NCBI GenBank assembly: GCA_003601535.1
Contig: PIXW01000224.1
Span: forward strand, 1 to 12,497
Length of the DNA stretch: 12,497 nucleotides
Origin: ANME-2 cluster archaeon
GTDB taxonomy: Archaea; Halobacteriota; Methanosarcinia; Methanosarcinales; Methanogasteraceae
Reading direction: 5' to 3'
The notes below the pieces were generated by a model that had not been told where the DNA came from, did no database searches, and worked only from the letters and a program-made list of their open reading frames with translations. Within the stretch, counting starts at the first letter, position 1; each line of letters opens with the position of its first letter. The position numbers and the translations under genes were made by a program. Positions 1-7,699 of the stretch are shown in pieces.

Positions 1-1
1 C

Positions 2-70
2 AAGCGGATGATCAGGTACCGGCTGAAGCGAGCGCTGATTGCAGAGACGTACGCAGCGATGCATCACTGA
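2..70 (+). CDS. C-terminal end of an unidentified protein (partial)
   Basis: An open frame enters from the left window edge and stops at TGA 68-70. The 22 visible residues end in ALIAETYAAMHH and are basic and helical in character, like the end of a real protein, whereas the other plus frames are less protein-like. Too little is present to name a family. A strong hairpin begins about 22 bases after the stop, as expected at a gene end. It could still be a chance frame. Confidence 0.35.
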   Translation, partial: KRMIRYRLKRALIAETYAAMHH

Positions 71-92
71 AGGGCAAAAGGGTGTTCTGGCG

Positions 93-118
93 GGCAGGAG
101 ACCGAGGGGTCTTCTGCC
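93..118. terminator. Hairpin between convergent gene ends, possible bidirectional terminator
   Basis: GGCAGGAGACC (93-103) pairs with GGTCTTCTGCC (108-118) around a 4-base loop; ten Watson-Crick pairs and one G-T pair. It lies between the end of the partial plus-strand gene and the end of the minus-strand fumarase gene. There is no good T-run on the plus side; on the minus side a short TTTT follows about a dozen bases later. A terminator role is inferred from shape and position only. Confidence 0.4.
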
Positions 119-223
119 TTGCCGGGGGGTGTGGTGATGGGGCTGGCGATGTTCCATATCCTTGAGCCCATGTTCTGTTGCAACTGTTTCCGGATCACCG
201 ATCGGCACAATGGTATCATCCAT

Positions 224-784
224 TCAAAGAATCATTGCTAATCGCTTCTCTGCTCTTTTTTTCACTTCAGAAAAGAGATTTCTCCCGTGCGCATCGATTC
301 CAACGATGAGCGGTCCGAAATCGTGCACATCAAATGCCCAGACCGCCTCTGCCATGCCGAGATCGGTCCAGTACACATCAAGTACCGAATCGATGTGATC
401 TGCTGCAACAACAGCGCATCCGCCGGTATACGCAAGATACACACACCGATCTCGCATCGCATCAGTAATCGGCATCCCGCCCTTGCCGATTACGGCATGC
501 ACATCGAACCGCTTCAACAGTTCCGCAGTCTCTTGATTCAACCGGCTGCTCGTGGTTGGACCTGCTGCGATCACCTTCCACGATCCATCTATCCTCTCCA
601 TGATCGGTCCGCAGTGATAGATCACGGCGTTTTCGAGATCGAACGGGATCTCTGGCACATGCAGTATCCGATCATGCGCCCTGTCCCTTGCCGTGATGAT
701 CGTTCCGCTCAGGTACACGAGATCGCCTGCATGCAGCTGAGTGATATCAGAGAGGGTCAGAGGAGTCCTCAGATGAATTGCCAT
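224..784 (-). CDS. Fumarate hydratase class I, beta subunit (FumB-type)
   Basis: The 186-residue product matches the C-terminal, swivelling-domain half of class I (iron-sulfur) fumarases and L-tartrate dehydratases, which interconvert fumarate and malate in the cytoplasm. Visible family motifs are LSGTIITARDRAH at about 25-37, GPTTSSR at 75-81, GKGGM at 100-104, and the YTGGCAVVAADHI stretch at 119-131. Length fits the separate archaeal beta subunit. The frame is open back to 877, but the upstream residues do not resemble the family, while MAIHLRTPLT, leading straight into the conserved domain, does; I therefore start at 784. The alpha subunit, which carries the [4Fe-4S] ligands, is not next to it: the neighbouring genes point the other way. 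Tartrate dehydratase beta subunit is the alternative reading. Confidence 0.85.
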   Translation of the reverse strand: MAIHLRTPLTLSDITQLHAGDLVYLSGTIITARDRAHDRILHVPEIPFDLENAVIYHCGPIMERIDGSWKVIAAGPTTSSRLNQETAELLKRFDVHAVIGKGGMPITDAMRDRCVYLAYTGGCAVVAADHIDSVLDVYWTDLGMAEAVWAFDVHDFGPLIVGIDAHGRNLFSEVKKRAEKRLAMIL

Positions 785-822
785 AGTGCTGTCTCTGGTA
801 CAATGGATTAAAAGATTGCTGT

Positions 823-836
823 GATATATTGATATT
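823..836. promoter_or_regulatory. AT-rich TATA-like element in the divergent 785-859 gap
   Basis: GATATATTGATATT is the only TATA-like tract between the divergent fumarase and membrane-protein genes. It sits roughly 25-37 bases before the plus-strand ATG at 860 and 39-52 bases before the minus-strand ATG at 784. It could serve one or both directions. For the plus gene this spacing implies a very short leader, in keeping with the lack of a good ribosome binding site there. Confidence 0.35.
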
Positions 837-859
837 CCATAAACCAAAAGTAATGATCG

Positions 860-1390
860 ATGTTTGTGATGGGGCATATCGGATGCACTTTCGGTATTGT
901 GCTGGTTATAGCCATCCTGATTCCGGAACTGAGAGCTCGAATCGATCTGAGATTCATTCTGGTTGGATCACTGCTGCCAGACATCATAGACAAACCGATC
1001 GGACATATCATATTTGCGGAATCTATTGGATATGGGCGACTTTTTGGACATACTCTGCTTTTTTTGTTGATATTAACGGCAATGGGAATGTTTATGCATG
1101 GAACGGGTAGAGATAATGCATTGTGCTTATCCTTTGCAACATTCCTTCATCTGATCGAGGACCGGATGTGGGAACTGCCAAAAATTTTGTTTTACCCGTT
1201 GTATGGATTTGATCTCCCACATTATAGCGGTTATGGGCACTGGTATGATTATTTCACCACCACACTCGTCAGATCGTACACTCCCTCGTTCTCTTATGTA
1301 TTTGTATCAGAGATGACCGGAATTGGCGTCGTCCTGATTCTGTGCATCGTGTTTATGAGCGGTTCAAATATCTTGAACAGAAAGCCATGA
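860..1390 (+). CDS. Small integral membrane protein, YdjM/DUF457-type putative metal-dependent hydrolase
   Basis: This 176-residue protein looks like the membrane-bound 'metal-dependent hydrolase' family (YdjM/DUF457), widespread in methanogens and without an established substrate. It opens with MFVMGHIGCTFG, then a membrane segment at about 9-22, the family-typical GSLLPDIIDKP at 36-46, GRLFGHTLLF at 59-68 running into a second membrane segment, HLIEDRMW at 97-104, and a last membrane segment at about 153-167. H6, D41, D44, H64, H97 and D101 are the candidate metal-binding residues by position. The start at 860 gives the usual N-terminus with His at position 6. The gene converges on the radical SAM gene, with only 19 bases between stops. 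The hydrolase label is a family name, not a demonstrated activity. Confidence 0.65.
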   Translation: MFVMGHIGCTFGIVLVIAILIPELRARIDLRFILVGSLLPDIIDKPIGHIIFAESIGYGRLFGHTLLFLLILTAMGMFMHGTGRDNALCLSFATFLHLIEDRMWELPKILFYPLYGFDLPHYSGYGHWYDYFTTTLVRSYTPSFSYVFVSEMTGIGVVLILCIVFMSGSNILNRKP

Positions 1391-1440
1391 TCTTAATCCA
1401 TCTCTGTAATCAGGAGTTCTTGAACATCAAAGCCATGATC
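1371..1440 (+). repeat. Imperfect direct repeat across two convergent gene ends
   Basis: TCTTGAACA-G-AAAGCCATGATC (1371-1392) recurs as TCTTGAACA-TC-AAAGCCATGATC (1418-1440), 25 bases later. The copies differ only by G versus TC in the middle. The first copy covers the last codons and stop of the membrane-protein gene; the second encodes, on the other strand, residues IMALMFK near the end of the radical SAM protein. Its origin is unknown; a local duplication is the simplest reading. Confidence 0.8.
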
Positions 1441-2639
1441 CCTGGCTTGCTCTCTTTTGCGAGTCCTGGTTGAAAGGAAGTCATACATGTACTACAGGTA
1501 CCAGAACCTGACGATTCTAATAACTCCTTGCTTAGCCGGTCAGTTATCTCTTTAAATATCATCTTATAAGCAGTACAGTGTGGGTCGACACCTTTTATCT
1601 CGCCTCCAGCAGGTGCTAGGGCATTATAAGGACATCCGCCCCGACAAAAATCGATGTATGGGCATCCTCCGCATTCCTGATCCACATAGTCCTTATATTG
1701 GTGCATAAGCTTCCATGCGAAAGATCTGGCAAGATCTTCCCTTGTGGGATGGTCATACACATTGCCCATGACATACTCTGGCATGCCCACAAAGCGGTAG
1801 CAGGGGTAAATGCTCCCATCAGGTCCCACCGCAAAGACGCTATCCATACAATCCACGAAGGTGCAGACACTGCCCCGGCGGGTGAACACACACCTGCACA
1901 GGTGATCAATATTCATCACTTCAATCTTGCCCAGATTCTCCAGATATTTATCCAGAAGGTAAATTAACAACTCTCCATACTCTTCCGGATCAAGTGCCCA
2001 TTTATCAGGACCTTCGGAACGTAATGATGGTAGTGCGGGATGCAATTTAAGAGTTAAACCATTCTCCATGAAAAAATTGAAGATCTCCTCCTTGAACTTC
2101 ACAGAGTATGACGTGAAAGTGCAGATGAATCGCACAGCAAGACCATGAGCCCTGGCGATTTCATAGCCCCGCATGGTCTTTTTGAAGTACCCCCTGCCTC
2201 TCTGCAGGTCATTGAGCTCCTCCGGACCATCGATACTGGAACCGATAGGGATATTGTACTCTGCCAGAATCTGTGCCAGTTCGTCGTCGAGCTTCCAGAG
2301 ATTGGTCTGTATGGCAAAAGACGGATTCAGATGACTCAAACCCTTCGAAAGCAAAGGTAACGCTCTCCTGTAAAAATCCGCGCCTGCCAGAAGCGGCTCC
2401 CCACCATGGAAGGTGAAGGTAACCTGCTCATTCCGAAAAATCTTGATCCATTTAACCACTTCTTCGATCGTCTCGATGCTCATTATCGGAGAACCTTCCT
2501 CTGAACTCCAGCAGTAACTGCAATGGGAAGGACAGCCTAACGTAGGGACTATCATCACATGAAAAGGCATGGGACTTTTTTGTTTAGCCCTGTTCCTCCT
2601 TCTTTCAGCCATCTTCTTTCTTCTCTCAGCCATTTTCAT
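1410..2639 (-). CDS. Radical SAM/SPASM peptide-modifying enzyme, anSME-like
   Basis: A 409-residue radical SAM enzyme. The SAM-cluster motif CX3CX2C is C36, C40 and C43 (GCPSHCSYC), followed by FHGGEPLLAG at about 78-87, and SSIDGPEELND further on, as in anaerobic sulfatase-maturating enzymes (anSME) and related peptide modifiers. The C-terminal half carries a SPASM domain for two further [4Fe-4S] clusters: Cys-rich CVFTRRGSVCTFVDC, GSIYPCYRF, then CGGCPYIDFCRGGCPY and a later Cys. After this comes a tail with C382 and C385 (CSTC), unusual for the family. The substrate is unknown; no small Cys-rich precursor peptide was recognised beside it. The N-terminus is a basic duplicated MAERR block, so the exact start (2639, 2633 or 2612) is open; AAGGTGG and a TATA-like ATATAAA lie just upstream. 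It follows mcrA on the same strand but after a terminator, so it is probably transcribed separately. It is not Mmp10: no sign of that enzyme's cobalamin features. Confidence 0.8.
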   Translation of the reverse strand: MKMAERRKKMAERRRNRAKQKSPMPFHVMIVPTLGCPSHCSYCWSSEEGSPIMSIETIEEVVKWIKIFRNEQVTFTFHGGEPLLAGADFYRRALPLLSKGLSHLNPSFAIQTNLWKLDDELAQILAEYNIPIGSSIDGPEELNDLQRGRGYFKKTMRGYEIARAHGLAVRFICTFTSYSVKFKEEIFNFFMENGLTLKLHPALPSLRSEGPDKWALDPEEYGELLIYLLDKYLENLGKIEVMNIDHLCRCVFTRRGSVCTFVDCMDSVFAVGPDGSIYPCYRFVGMPEYVMGNVYDHPTREDLARSFAWKLMHQYKDYVDQECGGCPYIDFCRGGCPYNALAPAGGEIKGVDPHCTAYKMIFKEITDRLSKELLESSGSGTCSTCMTSFQPGLAKESKPGIMALMFKNS

Positions 2640-2700
2640 GATTGCTATAGTCCACCTTTATATCTGGTTCAAAATCATGGATAACTCAAAAAATTTACAG

Positions 2701-2734
2701 AAAAAAAAAGAAAAGATAGGCGATTGCTCGCCTA
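2701..2734 (-). terminator. Intrinsic terminator of the mcr operon
   Basis: Read on the minus strand, TAGGCGA (2734-2728) pairs with TCGCCTA (2723-2717) around GCAA, followed at once by a long T-rich run (A-run on the plus strand, 2701-2714). The TAG stop codon of mcrA is the first three bases of the stem. This hairpin-plus-U-tract is the clearest terminator in the window and marks the end of the mcr transcript before the radical SAM gene. Confidence 0.85.
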
Positions 2735-4417
2735 AATTCCTGCTGGTATCACAAGACTGCGCTCGCCTGCTGGCCTGAACGTTCTCATTCCACCCTTGGC
2801 GTACTCTCTCCTGATGTAGGAGAAGTCGAATACCAGTGATGGGTCAGCGAAGCATACCTTGACGAGTGGGTTGCAGCAGTATGCATCGTGTGCGCCTGCG
2901 TGCGCTGCACCAGTGAATCCTGCGTACTCGCCCTGGTGACCTACGTTCATCGCGTAGTTCGGATAGTTTGCACCTCTGAGTTCGAGGCACTCGCCCTCGT
3001 CACCCTGGTACGAGCAGACGTTCGTTGCACCGCACTGGTCCTGCAGGTCGTATCCGAAGAATCCGAGTCTGCCCCAGCCTTCCTTGTGCACGTACATCGA
3101 CATGTACCATCCAGACAGTGCGACCTGTGCGTTACCGGTTGCGATACCGGTTGCGCAAGCGCTTGCCGCTGCAAGGATACCTGCACGCTGCGATCCACCG
3201 AAGTGATCCTCAAGAAGCGTTGGGTAGTCCTCGTACGATTCCATACCGTTCAGGGTGGTCTCGGTTGCAATATCGGTTGCGGTTGCAAGGTCGTTTGGCG
3301 CTGTGCCGTCAGGTCCGTACTTGTTCAGTGCGTAGTCGTATCCGTAGTATGTGAAGTCATCCAGCACATCGTTTGTGTATGCTGCTGTTGCGTACTGCGT
3401 GAATCCGACACCACCTGACATGTACGATCCGAGCCATATCTGGTCGTAGAGCATCGTGCCGCATGCAACGACCTCGAGTGTGTACCAGACCGGGTCTTCC
3501 GGCTTGATTCTCATCGTCTGGACCATGTCAGCGCAGTAACCAAACGACAGTCCTCCTGGCTCGTTCGGTGATCTTGCCCTTCTTGCCGGAAGCATCTCAG
3601 CCATCTGGATAGCTGCTGCATGCTTTGCCGCAAACGCAAGGTCTGCTACTGCAGCCTCACCAGCGCACATGTTGTATGCCGCAATAAACGACATACCGAT
3701 CTGCATCGCACTCCATCTGGAAGTGTTTCCGCCGTCGCAGGATCGCACAACGATCGTTGGAATGTGAACAGCCTGCCATGTGGTCTTACCGATAGCAGCC
3801 TTCAGCTTCTCGTTCTGATCTTCCTTGTCGAAGAGCTTGTTGATGTTGATCACATACTGTGGATCGATCTCGTCTGCGAGCTCGTCGTCGCCTGTGAAGA
3901 TCTTCACATAGCAGTCATCAACGAGTCCGGGATGTGTCTCGACCATGTGCTCCTGCACAATCGCTGCACCTGGCATCGTGTGGTTCACTGCCTCCATGTA
4001 GCCGTTGATCGTCTCAGGTGTAACCTCTTTGCCGAGACGCTTCTCGAGTGTCTCGTGCGCAAGGTCCATTCCCACGATGATCGTTCGCTTCATGTCATCC
4101 CACATCTGCTGCATCGCTGGGTTGTTGACGTAGTGCAGGTCATCGCCCTCTACTATGTCCGGTCTGGTCGAGAGCTTGTATGGAACGAGCTGTCTCTGTC
4201 CAAGCGTCATACCGCCGAGATGCACGTTCGCATCGTACTGCTTGATGCCACGCTTCTCAGCAACCCGCTCGCCCGCTGCCTGGAATTCTCTCTTTCGTGC
4301 GCTCTGCAGGTATCCGGCACGCACGTACTTGACCTTCTGCTCACTAAGGTCAAGACCTGCGAACTTCTCTCTCAGCGCTTCAACGAATATTTTCTCTGAT
4401 GGGTATTTGTATGTCAT
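2732..4417 (-). CDS. mcrA: Methyl-coenzyme M reductase, alpha subunit
   Basis: The 561-residue catalytic subunit of MCR (alpha2-beta2-gamma2), which uses nickel cofactor F430 to make methane from methyl-CoM and CoB or, in anaerobic methanotrophs, runs in reverse. By alignment to the known M. marburgensis positions: the Ni-ligand Gln is Q155 (VQEHMVE); active-site F339 and Y342 (GVGFTQYAT); F453-F454 ([13 protein letters not shown]). Sites modified after translation in characterised MCRs are all present: H266, R280, Q410 (GGSQRA), G455 (thioglycine), D460 and C462. Length is normal. AAGGAGGT at 4426-4433 lies 8 bases before the ATG and touches the mcrG stop, so translation is probably coupled. 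The intact pocket argues for methane chemistry rather than a divergent alkyl-CoM reductase. Several positions near the C-terminus (468, 477, 514-515) are Cys where, as I recall, Methanosarcina has other residues. Close relationship to Methanosarcina-type McrA is judged by eye. Confidence 0.98.
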   Translation of the reverse strand: MTYKYPSEKIFVEALREKFAGLDLSEQKVKYVRAGYLQSARKREFQAAGERVAEKRGIKQYDANVHLGGMTLGQRQLVPYKLSTRPDIVEGDDLHYVNNPAMQQMWDDMKRTIIVGMDLAHETLEKRLGKEVTPETINGYMEAVNHTMPGAAIVQEHMVETHPGLVDDCYVKIFTGDDELADEIDPQYVININKLFDKEDQNEKLKAAIGKTTWQAVHIPTIVVRSCDGGNTSRWSAMQIGMSFIAAYNMCAGEAAVADLAFAAKHAAAIQMAEMLPARRARSPNEPGGLSFGYCADMVQTMRIKPEDPVWYTLEVVACGTMLYDQIWLGSYMSGGVGFTQYATAAYTNDVLDDFTYYGYDYALNKYGPDGTAPNDLATATDIATETTLNGMESYEDYPTLLEDHFGGSQRAGILAAASACATGIATGNAQVALSGWYMSMYVHKEGWGRLGFFGYDLQDQCGATNVCSYQGDEGECLELRGANYPNYAMNVGHQGEYAGFTGAAHAGAHDAYCCNPLVKVCFADPSLVFDFSYIRREYAKGGMRTFRPAGERSLVIPAGI

Positions 4418-4432
4418 TTGTATCTACCTCCT

Positions 4433-5230
4433 TTACACCGTGTGGTATTTGATGTCCCCGGTACCTGCCGCGGTCTCAGACGCATTCTCAGGTCTGAATC
4501 CGTACATCGTTCTTCTGTGGTGCACAAGATGTACGTGGTCAAGAACCTCTTCCTCAGTCCGGTACCTGACGCCATCGGTTCGGTATATGGTGGTTCTCTT
4601 CTTTGCCTCTGCCTCAGTCATCGGCTTTCCGAGGTTGACCTTCCGATCAATCGGTACACCGACCTGATCCTTGTCCTCAATGATGTTGCCGCCCTCGAGG
4701 TGAACCCTCTGGAGCATATCGAACATCGTTCCGTCTTCATCAAGCCTGAGTGAGTGTCCGTGCACTGTGCAGCCTCTGAGTCCTGCGAGACCCGGGCAGG
4801 TCATCTCTGACTCGATGGTTGCTTTGGTGTATACCTCCATGTCACGCTCTCTAGCTTCCACGATCTGCCTGCCAGACAGTGTTCCAGGGTCAACGCCTCG
4901 ATGATTGATCGCAGCGTAGTAGCTCCTGAAGTATGGGGTCGACGGTGCTGAGTACATCGAGTCAGTGAACTGTGAGTATCTGACACGGTCTCCTGCTGCT
5001 GCGCCTGGTGTTGGCTCAACCAGCTGTCTGATCGGGCAGTCCGGTTCACCCATCTCTGCAAGTGGTGGGTGGGTGCTTGGATAGTCTGCACCTGGTGCTC
5101 TGTGTCCGAGTGCTGCCACAAGGTCATCATCTGAGACGGTCCTCAGTTTCTCAATATCTCCACTCATGTGCTTTCTTCTGTTCACTGCAACGGATGAAGA
5201 TCCTGGGTAGTATTGTGGTTTGTATGCCAT
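4433..5230 (-). CDS. mcrG: Methyl-coenzyme M reductase, gamma subunit
   Basis: The 265-residue gamma subunit of MCR, which helps form the two F430 pockets with the alpha and beta subunits. Recognisable features are the N-terminal YKPQYYPG, the HPPLAEMGEPDCP region at about 54-66, and the highly conserved RGCTVHGHSLRLDE at 152-165. Length is in the normal range. The ATG at 5228-5230 has AAGGAG about 8 bases upstream, and the gene starts 12 bases after the mcrC stop. It ends with GTG-TAA, the A-rich end of which runs into the mcrA ribosome binding site. Position between mcrC and mcrA is the standard methanogen order. Confidence 0.97.
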   Translation of the reverse strand: MAYKPQYYPGSSSVAVNRRKHMSGDIEKLRTVSDDDLVAALGHRAPGADYPSTHPPLAEMGEPDCPIRQLVEPTPGAAAGDRVRYSQFTDSMYSAPSTPYFRSYYAAINHRGVDPGTLSGRQIVEARERDMEVYTKATIESEMTCPGLAGLRGCTVHGHSLRLDEDGTMFDMLQRVHLEGGNIIEDKDQVGVPIDRKVNLGKPMTEAEAKKRTTIYRTDGVRYRTEEEVLDHVHLVHHRRTMYGFRPENASETAAGTGDIKYHTV

Positions 5231-5242
5231 AACTATTTCTCC

Positions 5243-5863
5243 TTATGTATATTGTGGTATTGTTTTTATAGTTGCCTTTACGATTTCGTTCAACCTGTTT
5301 CGTTGACAGGTAACGCCTCTCGTAATTCCGGTTACAATCTCCATGACTGTGCCTCTCGTCTCGATATCTCGATTCTTTGGCATAACCAGCCGTGTCTTGA
5401 TCCCTGCTCTTGCAAAATCCTCGAAATCAACAGGATTCTGACAGACGATGATCGCAGGTACATCTACATATTTCAGGATATACTTTGTCTTGTAGATTAC
5501 ATGCGAACCGATATTTCCGAGGTGGATCAATACTGCATGATGTTTTTCTATCTGTTCGATCTCCTTCTGAGTCAGGCCAAACTTTGGTCCGTAGCCTTTT
5601 GCCATAATATCACCAGGCGCATCCTCAGGAACACCTGCGCCGGCTTCAAGCACGAGCACACTGACCTGAATCCCTTCTCTTCGGAGTCCGTGTGTGATCT
5701 CACAGACAGGTTTGGTGATGTGACGTCTGCCAGGAGTCATTGCGATTGCGATAACATCAGGTCTTCCGGTTTCGGAAAGTGTTCCGCGCTGGGCAAGTCC
5801 ACCTCCTCTTCCGGGACCCATGCCTTGTCTGCAATCGATAACCTGTGTCTCCCTGCCAAACAT
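5243..5863 (-). CDS. mcrC: Methyl-coenzyme M reductase operon protein C
   Basis: McrC is not a subunit of mature MCR; work on methanogens links it to the ATP-dependent activation complex that reduces Ni in F430. The product contains the conserved MFGRETQVIDCRQGMG opening, GGGLAQRGTLSE, RPDVIAIAMTPGRRHITKPVC and EAGAGVPEDAPG. I start at the ATG 5861-5863 (206 residues), because this is the usual family N-terminus, leaves 5 bases after the mcrD stop and has GAGAGG at 5873-5878; the frame is open to an earlier ATG at 5890 that would overlap mcrD by 22 bases. mcrC is missing from the mcr operon in ANME-1 according to published descriptions, so its presence here points to a methanogen-like or ANME-2-like lineage. 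Confidence 0.95.
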   Translation of the reverse strand: MFGRETQVIDCRQGMGPGRGGGLAQRGTLSETGRPDVIAIAMTPGRRHITKPVCEITHGLRREGIQVSVLVLEAGAGVPEDAPGDIMAKGYGPKFGLTQKEIEQIEKHHAVLIHLGNIGSHVIYKTKYILKYVDVPAIIVCQNPVDFEDFARAGIKTRLVMPKNRDIETRGTVMEIVTGITRGVTCQRNRLNEIVKATIKTIPQYT

Positions 5864-5868
5864 TTTTC

Positions 5869-6357
5869 TTAATCCTCTCGTGGATCGCACACAATAGACG
5901 CGGTCGGCTTCATGTTTGGATCTGACATCCCGTAGATACGTTTGTCCTCTACGAGTTCGTCAGGACCATACTTTGCATAATCGGTGACCGTCGCCTTCCT
6001 GCGAAGGAACAACCCCTCTTTGAGTTCAAAGGGGAATGGAAGCACCTCTTCACAGATCTCTCTGATCTCTTCCATCACGTCCTCCTCTGATTCGAGGCGT
6101 ATTCTGCCCACCTTGACATGTAGTTCCATCACCTTATCTCCCACCCGCACGATCTCTCGATCCGGATGATCGACTGGAACGCCCTTGCCTGGTCCGTACG
6201 GAACTGTGAGCGGGAGTCTCGGACCCTGAACCAGCACGCGAATGATGCCCCCAATCTGTTCAAGTCTATTCAGGAGCTCCTGTGCCGTAGCCGGGTTTAA
6301 CATCCTCTGCGGAAATATCTCGTATTGTACGGGATCTGATTCTTGAGTTGTAACCAT
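5869..6357 (-). CDS. mcrD: Methyl-coenzyme M reductase operon protein D
   Basis: McrD is a small accessory protein encoded in most mcr operons. It binds MCR and is thought to act in its assembly or cofactor loading, but is not part of the active enzyme. The 162-residue product has the typical VQYEIFPQRMLNPATAQELLN opening region, the IGGIIRVLVQGPRLP segment, GPGKGVPVDHPDR, and a C-terminal half ending in TDYAKYGPDELVEDKRIYGMSD. The ribosome binding site GAGGAA lies against the mcrB stop codon, 14 bases before the ATG, so mcrB and mcrD are likely to be translationally linked. Confidence 0.95.
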   Translation of the reverse strand: MVTTQESDPVQYEIFPQRMLNPATAQELLNRLEQIGGIIRVLVQGPRLPLTVPYGPGKGVPVDHPDREIVRVGDKVMELHVKVGRIRLESEEDVMEEIREICEEVLPFPFELKEGLFLRRKATVTDYAKYGPDELVEDKRIYGMSDPNMKPTASIVCDPRED

Positions 6358-6371
6358 AAAACAATTCCTCT

Positions 6372-7676
6372 TTACACCGCTGCTGCGACCTCCTTTAATG
6401 GCTGCATCATGATTGGCACATCCTTGTATGTGTCAAGCACCAGCGCGGATGTTGACTCTGGCGAGAACATCTGTGTTCCGGCATCAAGTGCAACTGCCGC
6501 TGCCACGCATGGGATAGCCATTCCTGTGGAGTGTCTCGTAACAACGTGGTTACCATTGAACACACCTGGTCCGCCGCCACCGTAGATTGAGTGGCTGAAG
6601 AAGGAGAATCCTACCGCAGTACCCTCGACCCTACCAAAGTCGCATCCTGGGAGTGAGGTTTCCTTCTCGATCATATCATTGAAGTACAGAAGTGTTGATG
6701 ATACAGCCTGTGCGCCACGGAGTGCACCGCAGTTCACCATCGTTGCTGCCATCGTGCCTGCTGCGCAGTACGCGTTCCATAGACACACATCGTTCGTCTT
6801 GTAGACCTTGTATCCCGATGGCATCGTCTTGTCAACAGCGATAATGCCGTCATCGAGTGCGCGCTCGACGGTCTCCTGGACAACGGTACCGATGGTTCCG
6901 GTCTTGCCGTTGTTCTTGACCATGTCGTAGACCATGTTGTTTGCGTTCAGTCCCTGGTATGCCATCGCAAGTAACTGGTATCGCTCAAAGAGACCGAGAG
7001 CCTGTCCCATCTCAAAGACTCCGCAGTTCTCAAGAATACTTGAGATTGCAGCGCAGTTCATCGCGTTTCTCTGGGAGAGCATCGCAAGATGGTTTGCCAT
7101 AATGTTTCGAAGCGCAAATCCAAGACCCTCATCATTCTGTGGGATACTCAGGACTGAGAGCACGTTTCCACCCTTCATGTCCATCGTCTGCGGGTATGTT
7201 CCCCAGACTGCAGACTTAACATACGGAGTGTCGTACAATCCGAGATTGTACTCCTCGCGCAGTGCTTCAACAACTGCTGCAGCAGCGCAGGTCATTCCGG
7301 CAACGTATTCTGCACCAGCCTCGATTCTTCTGGTCGGTACCTGAACTCTCAAAAACTTTCCGCCGCCAAGAACTGTCACATCGGTGTCATCACCCTTCTC
7401 AACCTGGACCAGTTCCTTGACCTTCGCAGCGATCTTGTCTGCCTTTGCTGTTGGATCGATGTCGACCTCGCGACCTGGTATGTGTCGCATCTGTCCGGCG
7501 TAGCCCGCATTCTTGCATGCCTTCTCAATACCCGCAAGGTTAACAGCAACCGTTCTCTTGACGGTGTTAACCATGTTTAAAATAGCCGAGTTCTTGAGTG
7601 GACTCACAGCTTGAAGGTCTACGTCGCTCTTTAACAGTTTTCCTCTGTCATCATAGAGGTCTATCTTATCTGCCAC
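6372..7676 (-). CDS. mcrB: Methyl-coenzyme M reductase, beta subunit
   Basis: The 434-residue beta subunit of MCR, first gene of the operon. The active-site stretch [13 protein letters not shown] is at 359-371; F359 and Y365 correspond to the Phe361 and Tyr367 that line the substrate pocket in M. marburgensis, and H377 in GNHVVTRHS corresponds to a CoB-contacting His. Length is normal. Translation starts at GTG 7674-7676 (GTG-GCA-GAT), chosen because AGGAGG lies 8 bases upstream and [12 protein letters not shown] is the family N-terminus. Upstream lies the structured leader described separately. The gene ends in GTG-TAA, the stop running into the mcrD ribosome binding site. Confidence 0.97.
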   Translation of the reverse strand: MADKIDLYDDRGKLLKSDVDLQAVSPLKNSAILNMVNTVKRTVAVNLAGIEKACKNAGYAGQMRHIPGREVDIDPTAKADKIAAKVKELVQVEKGDDTDVTVLGGGKFLRVQVPTRRIEAGAEYVAGMTCAAAAVVEALREEYNLGLYDTPYVKSAVWGTYPQTMDMKGGNVLSVLSIPQNDEGLGFALRNIMANHLAMLSQRNAMNCAAISSILENCGVFEMGQALGLFERYQLLAMAYQGLNANNMVYDMVKNNGKTGTIGTVVQETVERALDDGIIAVDKTMPSGYKVYKTNDVCLWNAYCAAGTMAATMVNCGALRGAQAVSSTLLYFNDMIEKETSLPGCDFGRVEGTAVGFSFFSHSIYGGGGPGVFNGNHVVTRHSTGMAIPCVAAAVALDAGTQMFSPESTSALVLDTYKDVPIMMQPLKEVAAAV

Positions 7677-7699
7677 GTTATGTTCCTCCTATAATTTAT

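Noticed and set aside
287..811. 174-codon plus-strand frame opposite the fumarase gene
   Set aside because: The minus strand encodes clear fumarase motifs over the same bases; the plus product has no recognisable features.
1410..2639. Radical SAM gene as Mmp10, the McrA arginine methylase
   Set aside because: The SPASM cluster motifs and anSME-like GGEP and IDGP regions fit peptide-modifying SPASM enzymes; no Mmp10-like features were seen.
2888..4399. Long plus-strand open frames of up to 259 codons opposite mcrA
   Set aside because: They mirror the highly biased codons of mcrA, are Cys/Val/Arg-rich without domain character, and lie wholly within a certain gene.
2732..7676. Ethyl- or alkyl-coenzyme M reductase instead of methyl-coenzyme M reductase
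   Set aside because: Pocket residues that I could place in McrA and McrB (F339, Y342, F453 in alpha; F359, Y365 in beta) are those of ordinary MCR, and the operon order is classic. A subtle variant cannot be excluded without alignment.
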